Shown: positions 27,373 through 36,897, counted from the first letter of the stretch. The stretch is 61,003 nucleotides of DNA from Allorhizobium sonneratiae (GCF_023700755.1 NZ_JAMKOJ010000005.1:274660-335662), one strand, 5' to 3'. Notes: generated from the letters alone by a model not told the origin. Numbers and translations are program-made.

Positions 27373-29664
27373 TCAGAGAACGGTGAAACTGCCGGTGGCG
27401 GCCGGGTCGCTCTCAATGCCGGACACATTCACCGATGCGATCCAGCCGTAATAAATGCCGGAAGAGAGCGTCCGGCTTTCGGAATAGCTGTTATTGGCCG
27501 AGCCATAGACCAGCGGCCCCTCGAACGAGGCAGATGAGAACACATTGACGGTGTTCACATAGATTTTGCCGCTGCTGTAATGGGTGTCGTTCGGCGCAGT
27601 CCAAGAGAAGGTGGCTTCACCAGTCCCGCCCGTGGCATCGACATTTGTCGGCACGGCCGCCGCGACGGGATCGGAAATCGTGCTGACCGAATAGGTGGCA
27701 GACCAGTCCGAATATTTGTTCTTGGTGTTGAAGAAAGCGGCCTGCACTTCATAGGTCGCATCACCCGCCAGACCGCCGATGGTGGCCGTCAGATAACCAT
27801 CGGCAGGGTCGACATTGTCATAGGTGATATTGGCGCTCCAGCCGCCTGCCGTGCCGCTGCCATCGTCAGCAAGGCGATAGCGCAGCGCCAGCGTCCATGC
27901 GTCATTTTCCGGATCGACCACCTTGACGGTCAGATTGGCATAACCGCTCACAGTATAGGATGCCACGCTGTAGATGGTCGGCGTGTTCATGTTCGCAGCG
28001 TTAGGCTTGTCCGGCACCGGTGGTTGCGCGCCCTCATCAGTGGCAGGCGTCCAGGCGTCAATATTGTCGGGCTGCCGGATGAAATCCATCGTGAACCCTC
28101 CCTTGTTCAAAGCCAGAACGGAGCGCTTGTTCTCGATCAGCATGCCATCATATCGCGGCAGTCCAAGCGGTGTGGAAAGCCGAACCCAACGGGCATAAAT
28201 GGCGTTGAGGCCAGATAGCCGAACATCGATGGAACCTTTGATTTTTTCCTGAACCCTGAGCCAGTCGCGCTTGCCAAGCATTCGTGCCTGCCGCCAATTG
28301 GTGCACCACGAATAATCGGCCTCTTTTGCCAGCACCCGGCCATCGACGGCCTGTGCGTCTTCATCTTCCCAGAAATCGGTATCGGATGATGTGTAATCGG
28401 TATCCGGATAGGTGAATTTCGGCACAAGTCGATTGCAGGCGTCCTGTGGCAGCGTGTCATGCTGAATGGCATAGCCAAGGATATCTTCATCCATGAGGGT
28501 GACGACGCGGCTCTCACGGAATTTTCCCACGGTGATCAGCACCGCGCCGTCACCGCGATAACAGATCCATCCATCGCAGGTCGCCAGAATGGCATTCATC
28601 CCGACTTTTGGATCATGCTCGGTCGTGTCCCATCCCGAACATTCATAGCGCGGGAAAGAGCCACCTGCTGCCGTAGCAATCGTTTCATCACAGATGTCAG
28701 CCTCTTCCTGCCACATGTCCAGAATCGGCAGGATGGCCTTCTTGTAATCCCGGCGTTCTCCATACGGATTGAAGCAAAGATGCCAAGCCAGGATCAGAAC
28801 GCTGTTTTTCGACCAGGCCCATGTGCTGTCATTGTCTGGGTCTTGGCTGCTGTCACGAAAATCCCAGACGAAGGCCCAATCACCCTCCGTGGTTAGCCGC
28901 GGCGCCCCATAGGGGAAACGGCTGGCCTGCAAGGATGCTTTCGTCTGCTGCGCCACAAAAGCCATTGAGGCCGTACCGTCAAGGCGGTGGTTCAGCGTCC
29001 ATATGCCTTCCGCGCCCAGACCGTCAACGCCGGGATAGCCGTTGACGATATAATCATAAGGCGCTTCCGGCACGTTTCCGAGCCGGGTCCAGATTCTGAC
29101 ATTGTTTTCGTAAGGTTCTCCCGTATAGGTCAAAAACCCGTCCGATCCGATATGGTCCGTCACCTCATCGTCATGCAACCAGAAACGGTTGAACGAACGC
29201 ACCTTGTGACCGCAAACCGCCTGCACGGCATAAAGCGCCTCGCCTTTCGCCTCCCAAAGCATATAGGCCCCAGCGAGACGGCAACGCCCAACCGCCCATA
29301 TCCGATACGGGATGGCTTGCGTTACCGGAACTTTGCCGTCATCTGGTTTCGGCGGCTTTGGCGTCAGCAGCAGCTGCAATCCGATAGAGAGCGCTGTTGT
29401 GGCAATCGCCGAGGCGATGGCCGCCGTCGTGATTGTTGTTGCACCGATCGTCACCGATCCCGTCAAACCAATGGCCGTGAAAAGCGGCGTGAAGATCGGA
29501 TCATATTCAGCCGGAGGCGATTTCAGCGACGTGCTCGACCATGCATCCATCGCCTGCACACGCCGATTGATTTCCGCGCTATCGTCGCCATCATGAACAC
29601 CGCCGAAAATGCGTTCCGGGCGGGGCAGATCGAAAACAGCCCTCTTAACCTGCCTTGTCGTCAT
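27373..29664 (-). CDS. Tail tip/host-specificity protein with fibronectin III-like domains
   Basis: This 763-residue protein has a hydrophobic stretch around residues 70-105 ('TTAAIASAIATTALSIGL'), a large central tail-tip region, and C-terminal fibronectin type III-like modules (about 550-763; for example 'TEVQAAFF'-type strands and 'VPTNVDATGGTGEATFSW'). This matches central tail-tip proteins of siphoviruses, such as lambda J and GTA-like hubs, that contact the host receptor and support the fibre. The start ATG overlaps the stop of the upstream cell-wall peptidase-like gene (ATGA). The upstream ATG at 29682 is less likely. Confidence 0.8.
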   Translation of the reverse strand: MTTRQVKRAVFDLPRPERIFGGVHDGDDSAEINRRVQAMDAWSSTSLKSPPAEYDPIFTPLFTAIGLTGSVTIGATTITTAAIASAIATTALSIGLQLLLTPKPPKPDDGKVPVTQAIPYRIWAVGRCRLAGAYMLWEAKGEALYAVQAVCGHKVRSFNRFWLHDDEVTDHIGSDGFLTYTGEPYENNVRIWTRLGNVPEAPYDYIVNGYPGVDGLGAEGIWTLNHRLDGTASMAFVAQQTKASLQASRFPYGAPRLTTEGDWAFVWDFRDSSQDPDNDSTWAWSKNSVLILAWHLCFNPYGERRDYKKAILPILDMWQEEADICDETIATAAGGSFPRYECSGWDTTEHDPKVGMNAILATCDGWICYRGDGAVLITVGKFRESRVVTLMDEDILGYAIQHDTLPQDACNRLVPKFTYPDTDYTSSDTDFWEDEDAQAVDGRVLAKEADYSWCTNWRQARMLGKRDWLRVQEKIKGSIDVRLSGLNAIYARWVRLSTPLGLPRYDGMLIENKRSVLALNKGGFTMDFIRQPDNIDAWTPATDEGAQPPVPDKPNAANMNTPTIYSVASYTVSGYANLTVKVVDPENDAWTLALRYRLADDGSGTAGGWSANITYDNVDPADGYLTATIGGLAGDATYEVQAAFFNTKNKYSDWSATYSVSTISDPVAAAVPTNVDATGGTGEATFSWTAPNDTHYSSGKIYVNTVNVFSSASFEGPLVYGSANNSYSESRTLSSGIYYGWIASVNVSGIESDPAATGSFTVL

Positions 29665-30101
29665 ACCGGCAGCCTCCAGCAAGCAATATGCTCAGACCGG
29701 CGCACAACCACACCATGCGGTGCTATAGCCGCCCAGGCAGGGCCGAAGCGCACCACCCCGACAAGAGCGATTGCTGCCGTCGTCTCATCGTCCCCCGCCA
29801 GCATCCGGCAAAGACCGATATCGCCATCCTGTGGATGCTGCACACGGCGCGCGCCAACAGGGTCCAGATGCGCAGCCATGAAGGCGGCATGACCACCGGC
29901 GCGCTCAAGCAGTGCATGTGCCGCTTCTCTCGTGCGGTACGTTCCGCGCAGATCCGCAGCAGGGTCGATGCCGATCGCACAAAAGCACCAGCTGGCGGCG
30001 AAAGTCATGCAATCATCCCCGCGCGTGGCATCCGGCGCCCACGGTCCTGCACCACCCCACCGAAACCGGTGCGGCATATGAATAAATTCGTGAATGTTCA
30101 T
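29661..30101 (-). CDS. NlpC/P60-like tail assembly protein (DUF6950-like)
   Basis: This 146-residue protein contains 'GDDCMTFAASWCFCAIG', an aspartate-cysteine pattern, followed by 'GDIGLCRM' and a histidine in 'IAPHGVVVRRSEHIACWR'. This reads as a degenerate NlpC/P60 cysteine-peptidase fold as found in the DUF6950 family and lambda K-like proteins. Such proteins sit at the tail tip and may open peptidoglycan. The ATG follows GAGG. It lies between the two tail-tip genes, in the position of lambda gene K. Enzymatic activity is inferred. Confidence 0.68.
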   Translation of the reverse strand: MNIHEFIHMPHRFRWGGAGPWAPDATRGDDCMTFAASWCFCAIGIDPAADLRGTYRTREAAHALLERAGGHAAFMAAHLDPVGARRVQHPQDGDIGLCRMLAGDDETTAAIALVGVVRFGPAWAAIAPHGVVVRRSEHIACWRLPV

Positions 30102-30107
30102 GATGCC

Positions 30108-30719
30108 TCAGTAGTTCGGCCACACAGGCTGCACTCCGCGCGCCAATCGCGCGGTCTGATCACAGCCAAGATCGCCAGGATATTGAGCCTGCTGTTGGGC
30201 CGGGGTCCATGTCGCATAAGACGGACGTGAGCGCGTGTCGGACCCTGTGGTTACAATCAGCGAAACCGTCATGCTGCGGTTGCTTGAACCGCTCGGCGCT
30301 TGACTGCCCTCCCCGGTATGACTGCACTTTCCCTGCCAGATCGGGATGGGATTGGTCAGGGGCTGGTAGTAATCATCCAATGTCGTCAGGGCGACGTAGA
30401 ATTCCGAACCGCGCACGGAAGGAATGCTATCCAGCATATCGTTACCAGTTGCCGGATCGACGCCAGAAAGCGAAAACTCGACACTGTCCGCCGTGCCGTT
30501 GATCTGAGTTTCCAGCGTTGGCAAGCCATTCAGATAGCCAGCGCCGAGATAGACCGTTCCGGCTTCGTCAATGCTGTCGATCTGGGCCGGGATATCGTTG
30601 ACGCCAAACCAGAGATGCAAGGCCGGGTCAGTCTTTACACTGGTGAAAATCCCAAGCTGATGCGACCCGCGCAACGCCTCGATGACGTTGGCCGGAAGAT
30701 ATTGGACCGAATAAGCCAT
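30108..30719 (-). CDS. Tail-tip protein of unknown fold
   Basis: This 203-residue protein includes 'YLPANVIEALRGSHQLGIF' at the start and a tail rich in Gly/Pro with 'ARGVQPVWPNY' at the end. I do not recognise a named family. By order (tape measure, unknown, this gene, peptidase, tail tip) it corresponds to distal tail or hub-type proteins of siphoviruses. Its ATG overlaps the preceding stop as TGATG, so it is translationally coupled. A structural role in the tail tip is inferred from position. Confidence 0.65.
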   Translation of the reverse strand: MAYSVQYLPANVIEALRGSHQLGIFTSVKTDPALHLWFGVNDIPAQIDSIDEAGTVYLGAGYLNGLPTLETQINGTADSVEFSLSGVDPATGNDMLDSIPSVRGSEFYVALTTLDDYYQPLTNPIPIWQGKCSHTGEGSQAPSGSSNRSMTVSLIVTTGSDTRSRPSYATWTPAQQQAQYPGDLGCDQTARLARGVQPVWPNY

Positions 30720-31483
30720 CAGAACGCCTCAACGAACTGCAAAGTAGGCCTGGCGCTGAGAAACCCGCTGAAGCCGGTCGAAAGACTGAAATCCGGCGCG
30801 AATTTCATGACACACCGGGGCGCGGAAAACTCAACATAATCTCCAGCAGAAACCGCCTCCCGAAGCGCCGGGCCGATGGCGAGGGTGTAATCCCGATAGC
30901 TGAGATCAACACCACCAACAATCTCGGAACCTTGGGCTGATTTGCTGATCACCTCCCAATAGGCATATGCCCGCCATCCCTTTGTTGGATGGAGGATCGA
31001 AAACCAGTCCGACCATCGAAGATCGCGCGCCGCGCCATAAAGGCGAATACTCATTTGCCCAGCGCCAACCGATGCCGTTGAGAGCACCTTCCCGAAAACC
31101 GTGGCCTGACTGTAGCCAGATCCGTCAGAAAACAGCGAACCGTCGGAATGAGGAATTCCAGTGATAACCGGCCTTTTCCTGCCATTGATTGAGGGGAAAG
31201 GTCCGATATCCCGGTTGATGATCGGCACAGTGAAAAAACGGAACGAACCATTGCCACGCTGCGCGAGCCACTCAACGACTTCGTGCCGTTCCGTATCATC
31301 GCGCTCCAGAACGCAATCTGAATAGGTGCAACGCACATATCCGCCACCGGTGATCGCCATCGACACGGTTTGACCGGCCAGATTGCGGCCGCCCTCAACG
31401 GCGGAGGCAACCCTTTCGAAAAGCGCCTGTTTTGGCCGCAGGTAGGTAATAGGCACGAGCGGCTGGTTGACATAAACGGCCAT
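30719..31483 (-). CDS. Putative distal tail protein
   Basis: This 254-residue, beta-rich protein is the first gene after the tape measure. It includes 'LRPKQALFERVASAVEGGRN', 'WFSILHPTKGWRAYAYWEV' and ends 'ARPTLQFVEAF'. In siphoviruses the gene after the tape measure generally encodes the distal tail protein that joins tube and tip, so that role is inferred; no family was identified. It has a strong AAGGGGT ribosome site that contains the tape-measure stop. Confidence 0.65.
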   Translation of the reverse strand: MAVYVNQPLVPITYLRPKQALFERVASAVEGGRNLAGQTVSMAITGGGYVRCTYSDCVLERDDTERHEVVEWLAQRGNGSFRFFTVPIINRDIGPFPSINGRKRPVITGIPHSDGSLFSDGSGYSQATVFGKVLSTASVGAGQMSIRLYGAARDLRWSDWFSILHPTKGWRAYAYWEVISKSAQGSEIVGGVDLSYRDYTLAIGPALREAVSAGDYVEFSAPRCVMKFAPDFSLSTGFSGFLSARPTLQFVEAF

Positions 31484-31486
31484 GCC

Positions 31487-34400
31487 TTACCCCTTGTTTG
31501 CACTCCACGAGTTCCAGGCCGAACCCGTTCCACCACGCTCGTTCGCAATTTGCTGGGCCTGCAAGCCCTGCTGGACACCGCTGCTGATCAGATTTTGAAG
31601 GTGGCTGTCGCCATAGGCGTTCCCCATAATGGATACGGGAACGGTGACTGATCTTGCGCCCTTGCCGCCCTGTTGATTGCCGCCCATCATCTGTGCAGAT
31701 TTGTTCGTGTTGAAGACCTGCGAGCCTTGCGGCAGGTTGACGAGTTCCGGCCCCCGCTCGCCGACAATGGAAAGACCGCCAGGGGCATAGTTCGTTCCAT
31801 CAGCAAAATGAAACAGCGAACCGATGCTGGAGAACAGACTGCCGAGAAAACCTGAGCCAGAACTTGCCTTCGATGATCCGGAATATCCAAGAACGCTGCT
31901 CAATGTGGAATTTGTCTGGAATGAAGGACTTGTCAGGCTCGACCAGTTGAACGCGCTACCACTTCCACCCATGAGCGAAGACCCAATCTGCCCAAGACCG
32001 TTTCCGAATCCTGTCAGATTGTTCGCAGCATTTGAGGAAGCACTGGCAAGCTTGTTCACCGCATCGGCGGCAGTACCAGCACCCCCGCTATTGATCCCAT
32101 CCCAGTTTCCAATCCCGGCTTTTTTTGCCCCATACCATGCGCTCCAGCCGTTCTGTTTGGCATAGTCGAGCGCATAATCAACACCAGCCGGGCCATTCTG
32201 GGCAAGCGCCGGGTCAAGGCCGGTCTTGTTCATGAAATCGTTGCCGAGACCGCCACCCTTATAAAGCTGGAATGGGCCATAGGACTGTTCCTGCACACCA
32301 TTTTTGAAATATTGCGATTGCAGGTTCCAGCTGCTCAAACCGCCCTCCGATTTAGCAACAGCAAGCGCCGTGGTCGGATCAATACCGCGCTGCGCTGCGG
32401 CCTTGGCGATGTAAGATGCCACATCCGTATTTGCGGAGATATCGGGCAAAGCGGATCGGGTCACCGGAATGACCGAGGCCAAGCCGCTATAGCCACCAGC
32501 CGTGTTATTGTTTGCCGCCTTGCCGCCAAGTGCCGCGACAGCGGAACCGACTGCACCAATACCAGATGCGCCAGACGTGCCGCCCCCGATCGCGCTGTTG
32601 AAAACAACGCTCAGCAATTGAGAGAGCTGCTTTTGCGCCACATCCTGCAATGAAGACAGGAAGGTTTGAGCGAATGCTTTCCCAATATCGCCACCGCTAT
32701 GGATGATGCTATTGGCAAGACTGGATGAGAACTGGTCTATGGCTACTTTCTGCTCTTGGCTTTGGAGTTCCTGGCGGACAAGCTTGGCATTATTCCCGCT
32801 CAGATCTTCGGGAAGCCCGTATTGGCGAAGCTTTGACACGACCTGCCGGTCAATGGGCGAAAGGCGTGCATCGGAAGCCTGCTGCGCCATGTCGGTATCG
32901 AATTTTCTCTGGTTCAGAAGATCGACATATTTTCCATATTCCGCCGTCTTCTGCTTGATCAACTCGATCTCTTTCTGATCAACCTCAGTACCGTTGCGCG
33001 CGGCCTCCATCTTCAGCTGGGAAATCAGCTCATATTCCTTGCGCAATGCCGCCGCCGCACCGCCAGTTCTGCCGATCAGGTCAAGTTCAAGCTGCTGATC
33101 GGCCAAGGTCTTGTCGAGGTTCATTACGCGGTCGCGTTGGGCGTCCGATAACTGCTTTTCAGCCTGAATGAGCGCCAGCGTTCCAGCCTGTTCGATCCTC
33201 GTTTTCCGCTGCTGTGGATTTTCGTCGTTGTTGTATTGAGCTGCAGCGGCGGACCGGGCAGCCGCAGCACGCTCTTGCGGAGAACGAGCATTGATGCCCT
33301 CAACAGATGCATCGAACCCTTGGCGTTGTCTTTGGGCAGCAATCCTCTGTCGGCTTTCATAGAGGGCAAGATTACCCATGTCGGCGGTATTCGTCGTACC
33401 CTGAGACAACAGCATTCCATTCGGGCCACGATCATTGAAGATCGCTCGTTGCGCGCGATCCATCTCCTGAATGGCCTTTGTGCCCTGCCGAAATTTCTCA
33501 ACCAATAATGCAAGTTCATCCGCCTTCTTGGCGAACTTCGGATCAACTGCTGCGGCTTTGTAGAGGCTGTCGTAGAATGCATCAAAGTCCGGTCGACCGT
33601 TCTTTGCCTCGGCACGCAATCGGCGCAAAGCATCTTCAATCGGCTTGTAAGTGCTGGACACCACAAGATCATTGCCGCCATCCGTACCACCTCGAACGCG
33701 CCCAACGATGTTGCCGGTCTGCTGAAAGACATCATACTGAGCCTGATTGGTCGCGCTTCTGAGGACGCGAACATCGGCAGCCGATAGATATCCGAGCACG
33801 TTTGCGGTTTCTGACGCAAAGCCACGCGTCTTTTCCGTTAGCGCACCATACCTCTCATCAATGCGCTTCAACAGCGCATCATGCCGCTCCAAGGCATCGT
33901 CCAACTTCACCGTCTGAGTGGCGGCCGAGATCATGCTTGATCCAAACTGGATTGCCGCGGCGGCAGCCGTGGTCAGACCGATCGCAGCCAATGACACAGG
34001 GCTGGCAATTGCCGCGAAGCCAGCTGCAAGGCCGGTCAGCGCCTGCTTTGCCGATTGTCCGGCGAATGCCTGCGCCAATTGCGGGCCCTGCTGCAGCCCA
34101 ACTGTCGTCGGGCTCATGAATGCCGCCGTTGAGCCGATATCGAAAAGCTGCGCGGCGATGTTTGAGGTCTGGAAATTGCTGTTCGCCGGGCGCTGGTGAT
34201 TGGGCTGCACCGGCATCGGTGTGTTGCGCAGCTTCGCCATCTCTGCATTGAGGGAGGCAATCGACGCTTTTTGCTTCTCGATCATAGCAAGCGAACCGGA
34301 TTGCGCAGCTTCCGCCTTCTTCTGCGCCACCGTCACTGCGATCAAGGAAGCCTCAAGCTGTTTATAAGCCGTGCTGGCTTCCACAGCGGATTGGTCCAGT

Positions 34401-34681
34401 ACGGCAGTTGCCTTGGAAGCCCTGACCGCCGAAGACGTCATTGCATCAAGACGCTTGTCGATCGATGAGGCAAATCCTTCCAATCGACCCAGTGAACCGA
34501 TAATCTTCTCCAGTGCCGGATTCAGGTCGGCGAAACCACGCGACATACGAGTGCCTGCACCGCTGACCTTCGCTGCCGCCTGCTCCGCCCTCGTAGCCGA
34601 AGATGTCAGCTTGTCGAGATCGGATGCCGCACTCGCCGCCTGACTGGAATCGATGGCAAAACCAAGCGTTGAAGTGGTCAT
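31487..34681 (-). CDS. Tail length tape measure protein with lysozyme-like domain
   Basis: This 1,064-residue protein is the longest in the phage. It has long helical regions (for example 30-200 and 480-650), Ala/Gly-rich hydrophobic segments near 240-290, a lytic domain around 747-860 ('AVAKSEGGLSSWN' with candidate catalytic Glu, then 'QSYGPFQLYKGGGLG'), and the usual C-terminal 'GERGPELVNLPQGSQVF'. Length sets tail length; at about 1.5 angstrom per residue the tail would be near 150-160 nm (inference). The lytic domain would help peptidoglycan penetration. The ATG follows AAAGGT. Confidence 0.9.
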   Translation of the reverse strand: MTTSTLGFAIDSSQAASAASDLDKLTSSATRAEQAAAKVSGAGTRMSRGFADLNPALEKIIGSLGRLEGFASSIDKRLDAMTSSAVRASKATAVLDQSAVEASTAYKQLEASLIAVTVAQKKAEAAQSGSLAMIEKQKASIASLNAEMAKLRNTPMPVQPNHQRPANSNFQTSNIAAQLFDIGSTAAFMSPTTVGLQQGPQLAQAFAGQSAKQALTGLAAGFAAIASPVSLAAIGLTTAAAAAIQFGSSMISAATQTVKLDDALERHDALLKRIDERYGALTEKTRGFASETANVLGYLSAADVRVLRSATNQAQYDVFQQTGNIVGRVRGGTDGGNDLVVSSTYKPIEDALRRLRAEAKNGRPDFDAFYDSLYKAAAVDPKFAKKADELALLVEKFRQGTKAIQEMDRAQRAIFNDRGPNGMLLSQGTTNTADMGNLALYESRQRIAAQRQRQGFDASVEGINARSPQERAAAARSAAAAQYNNDENPQQRKTRIEQAGTLALIQAEKQLSDAQRDRVMNLDKTLADQQLELDLIGRTGGAAAALRKEYELISQLKMEAARNGTEVDQKEIELIKQKTAEYGKYVDLLNQRKFDTDMAQQASDARLSPIDRQVVSKLRQYGLPEDLSGNNAKLVRQELQSQEQKVAIDQFSSSLANSIIHSGGDIGKAFAQTFLSSLQDVAQKQLSQLLSVVFNSAIGGGTSGASGIGAVGSAVAALGGKAANNNTAGGYSGLASVIPVTRSALPDISANTDVASYIAKAAAQRGIDPTTALAVAKSEGGLSSWNLQSQYFKNGVQEQSYGPFQLYKGGGLGNDFMNKTGLDPALAQNGPAGVDYALDYAKQNGWSAWYGAKKAGIGNWDGINSGGAGTAADAVNKLASASSNAANNLTGFGNGLGQIGSSLMGGSGSAFNWSSLTSPSFQTNSTLSSVLGYSGSSKASSGSGFLGSLFSSIGSLFHFADGTNYAPGGLSIVGERGPELVNLPQGSQVFNTNKSAQMMGGNQQGGKGARSVTVPVSIMGNAYGDSHLQNLISSGVQQGLQAQQIANERGGTGSAWNSWSANKG

Positions 34682-34686
34682 GGGCT

Positions 34687-35046
34687 TTACCTTTTCGATG
34701 GGAAGAGCGCATCAAAGAGTTTGGATGTCAGCGGGCGGGATGAAACCTGATCCGCTGGCTTGCTGTCTTCGTCTCGTTTTTCGAAGTAGGTTTTCATCCG
34801 CAAGGCATCCATTCGCTCGATTGCATCGAGATGCCATGCCAAGGGCGAGATGTGCCGCATCTGAAACCATGCCTGGATTTGCGATGGTTGAAGCGGGTTG
34901 ATCCCGTAGCCGGTGCCCTCTCTGGTACGATCCATTTTCCAGAACCATTCCCAGACATGGCGTCCGGCTGCGGGTATTCTTGGCTTTTTCCCGTTGAGCT
35001 GATCGCGTAAGGCCTTTTCAAGCCTGCGGATCAGCCCTTGATAAAA
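34687..35046 (-). CDS. Frameshift extension of the tail assembly chaperone (GT-like)
   Basis: This frame is open from 35058 to the stop at 34687 and overlaps the end of the chaperone gene at 35031-35453. It lies exactly one base back (-1) from that gene's frame. The shared stretch contains a TTTT run (35043-35046) where a tRNA-Phe in the P site could re-pair after slipping. The -1 product continues through 'VWEWFWKMDRT' and 'SQIQAWFQMRHISPLAWHLD', giving a fusion of about 250 residues. The only ATG in this frame is at 34935 (82 residues, weak ribosome site), so a stand-alone small protein is the alternative. Tail chaperone genes just before the tape measure classically use this device. Confidence 0.6.
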   Translation of the reverse strand, partial: FYQGLIRRLEKALRDQLNGKKPRIPAAGRHVWEWFWKMDRTREGTGYGINPLQPSQIQAWFQMRHISPLAWHLDAIERMDALRMKTYFEKRDEDSKPADQVSSRPLTSKLFDALFPSKR

Positions 35047-35453
35047 GACCCGCGCCGGTCAGCCTTGAACCGGACCTGATTTTCAATAATCGGATATTTC
35101 GTATAAAGCCGCACTGCATTTTCTTCGGAAAATGCCAGTGCCTCACCATCGACCATTGGCGGGATATTCCAGCCTTTCGTCAGCTTGGCGAGATAGAGAA
35201 TTTGCCGGTTACGCAACATTTCCGGGCTATCGTTATCGAGATTGCTGTCCGATGCAGCCTGTTGTTCGATGATCCGGGACAGTTCTGCGCTTGCCTTGGC
35301 CGCGCGTGTGCTGTCCGGGCCGTAGATGTCGATGACAAGGCCCGTTGGCTTGTTGGTCGGGCCGATGATCTCAACGCTGATACCCTCCTCCTGAAGGCGC
35401 AGGTTTTCATCCAGGAGGGAGAGATCGATAAAGGCAATATCCTTGCTGGCCAT
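35031..35453 (-). CDS. Tail assembly chaperone (G-like)
   Basis: This 140-residue acidic protein sits between the tail tube and tape-measure genes, the standard place for the tail assembly chaperone that coats the tape measure during assembly. Its sequence ('GPTNKPTGLVIDIYGPDSTR', 'LTKGWNIPPMVDGEALAFS') resembles tail proteins that describe a modified 'tail assembly' domain in GTA-like phages. The ATG overlaps the tube stop as TAATG. Near its end it enters the probable -1 frameshift site at 35043-35046. Confidence 0.75.
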   Translation of the reverse strand: MASKDIAFIDLSLLDENLRLQEEGISVEIIGPTNKPTGLVIDIYGPDSTRAAKASAELSRIIEQQAASDSNLDNDSPEMLRNRQILYLAKLTKGWNIPPMVDGEALAFSEENAVRLYTKYPIIENQVRFKADRRGSFIKG

Positions 35454-36190
35454 TATTCACCCCCAACCGGAGCCACAACGATAACCGGGCTGTTGATTTC
35501 GAGATTGCCCTGAAGCAGACGGGCAGTATTGGCGCCGCCGCCATTTTCCTGCGCGCTCATCACCAGGGCGTAGAAGTTTTTCGTCCCGCCTGACGGCACG
35601 GTCGCCGCAGTATGCGTGCCGGACTGTGTGCCGCTGGTTTCAATTGCAGCCCCTCCAGCCGTGGCGGCAACGCTGAAGGCATCATCGGTCGGATCAACCA
35701 CATAATAGGTCGTTCCAGCCGTCAGGCCCGTGGGAAGTGCACCCGTTGTGCTGAATTTCACGGGCGTGCCGGCGGCAAGGCCGTGGGCAGCCCACGAAAT
35801 GACGCCGGGCGCTGCAATGGTAATCGTGACAGTTGATGTTTTGACGGGCGGAGCGTCGTCAAACAGGATTTTGAACGGATAATTGTAATCCGTTGCTTCG
35901 GCAGCAATCATGGCAATCTGGCCCGGATCTGTCGGCAGGATGATGAAATTGTTCTGCATCGATCCCGCGTTGCGCGTGCCTTTGCCCTTGAGCGTCCGAC
36001 CGGAGGAAATGACGTCTTCGGAGATGAGCGTTGCGGTATCGCCAACGGCTCCCATCGTCTGCCAACCCTTGATTTCGGTCCAGGTGATCCCGGAGAAGGT
36101 GCTGACGTCGATGTCAGCATCATCGGGGACGGAACTGACGGCCGGGCCGATATAAATCTTGGCGCCGGCCACAGGATATAACTGAGCCAT
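35453..36190 (-). CDS. Major tail tube protein with inserted beta domain
   Basis: This 245-residue protein starts 'AQLYPVAGAKIYIGP' and contains 'TEIKGWQTMGAVGD' and 'NNFIILPTDPGQIAMIAAE', which fit siphovirus tail tube subunits. Residues about 118-197 are a Gly/Thr/Ala-rich beta module ('HGLAAGTPVKFSTTGALPTG', 'AGTTYYVVDPTDDAFSVA') inserted before the final strands; such modules decorate tail surfaces and may bind glycans. The ATG follows AAGGAT. It lies between the tail terminator-like and chaperone genes. Confidence 0.85.
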   Translation of the reverse strand: MAQLYPVAGAKIYIGPAVSSVPDDADIDVSTFSGITWTEIKGWQTMGAVGDTATLISEDVISSGRTLKGKGTRNAGSMQNNFIILPTDPGQIAMIAAEATDYNYPFKILFDDAPPVKTSTVTITIAAPGVISWAAHGLAAGTPVKFSTTGALPTGLTAGTTYYVVDPTDDAFSVAATAGGAAIETSGTQSGTHTAATVPSGGTKNFYALVMSAQENGGGANTARLLQGNLEINSPVIVVAPVGGE

Positions 36191-36248
36191 GATGACTATC
36201 CTTCATGTCTGATTGAGCGCTTGCCGAAGGCGCGAGTTAGGCAGGCCA

Positions 36249-36680
36249 TCAGGCCGGAACTGGTGGGTAGCATCGCCAAAAGGCGGTGACCGGCACCTGG
36301 TGGTGGGTGTCGCCGGTCATAAGGTTGGCGAGTGCCGGGTCTTGGTCGATGCGGACTTGTGTGCCGCCGCGATAAAGCTTGGTGCCGCGCCGAAGGGCCG
36401 CCCTTACCTTCCCGGCGGCTTCGTAGGCATCGACGATTGCGCTGCCCTTTGGCAGCATGACGTTTGCCCGGACGAAGCCCTGTCGGATCGGGTCCATTTC
36501 AAGGGAAAGGTCCGTCTCGATAGAGGTGTTGAAGTGGATCTCGAAAGACACGAATTTGGTGCTGGTCGACGGCTCGAACGAAACACCTGGCAGCGCCTTT
36601 TGCCAGCCAGTCGGCAACGTCACGCCCTGAACAGCAACGAGCAACGCCTGATAGATGCTCTTTTCAATCGTGTCGGCCAT
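36249..36680 (-). CDS. Tail terminator/completion-like protein
   Basis: This 143-residue protein has 'MADTIEKSIYQALLVAVQGV' and 'VDAYEAAGKVRAALRRGTKL' with a C-terminal beta region. This pattern resembles phage tail terminator proteins (DUF4128-like, lambda U-like), which cap the tube and join it to the head. Its place just before the tube gene agrees. A GGAG lies about 12 bases before the ATG at 36680. Confidence 0.65.
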   Translation of the reverse strand: MADTIEKSIYQALLVAVQGVTLPTGWQKALPGVSFEPSTSTKFVSFEIHFNTSIETDLSLEMDPIRQGFVRANVMLPKGSAIVDAYEAAGKVRAALRRGTKLYRGGTQVRIDQDPALANLMTGDTHHQVPVTAFWRCYPPVPA

Positions 36681-36696
36681 CTGTTATCTGTTCTCC

Positions 36697-36897
36697 ATGA
36701 CCGATCAACCGCTCAGCGACAGCGAGATATATGCCCTGCTCGACAAGGCACATGACGTGTTCCGCGGCCAGAAAGGCCAAACGGAAGGCGGTCAGGCTGT
36801 GATTGATCTATTCCTGCGAAACACCGATATGATTCAGCGTGCCATGCTGATCATGCTCACTGACCAGAAGCGCCCTCAAAGCGGCTCCGGATCTTAG
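36697..36897 (+). CDS. Possible small plus-strand gene within the late region
   Basis: This 66-residue ORF fills the 176-base gap between two minus-strand late genes and overlaps the end of the HK97 gp10-like gene by 41 bases. The sequence ('DSEIYALLDKAHDVFRGQKG') looks protein-like and helical, but there is no ribosome site before the ATG. Treat as doubtful. Confidence 0.3.
   Translation: MTDQPLSDSEIYALLDKAHDVFRGQKGQTEGGQAVIDLFLRNTDMIQRAMLIMLTDQKRPQSGSGS

Noticed and set aside
34712..35021. Other minus-strand frames near the chaperone frameshift (34712-34948, 34794-35021)
   Set aside because: Their translations are Arg/Ser-rich and not conserved-looking; the -1 frame to 34687 reads as a normal protein with Trp/Phe helices.
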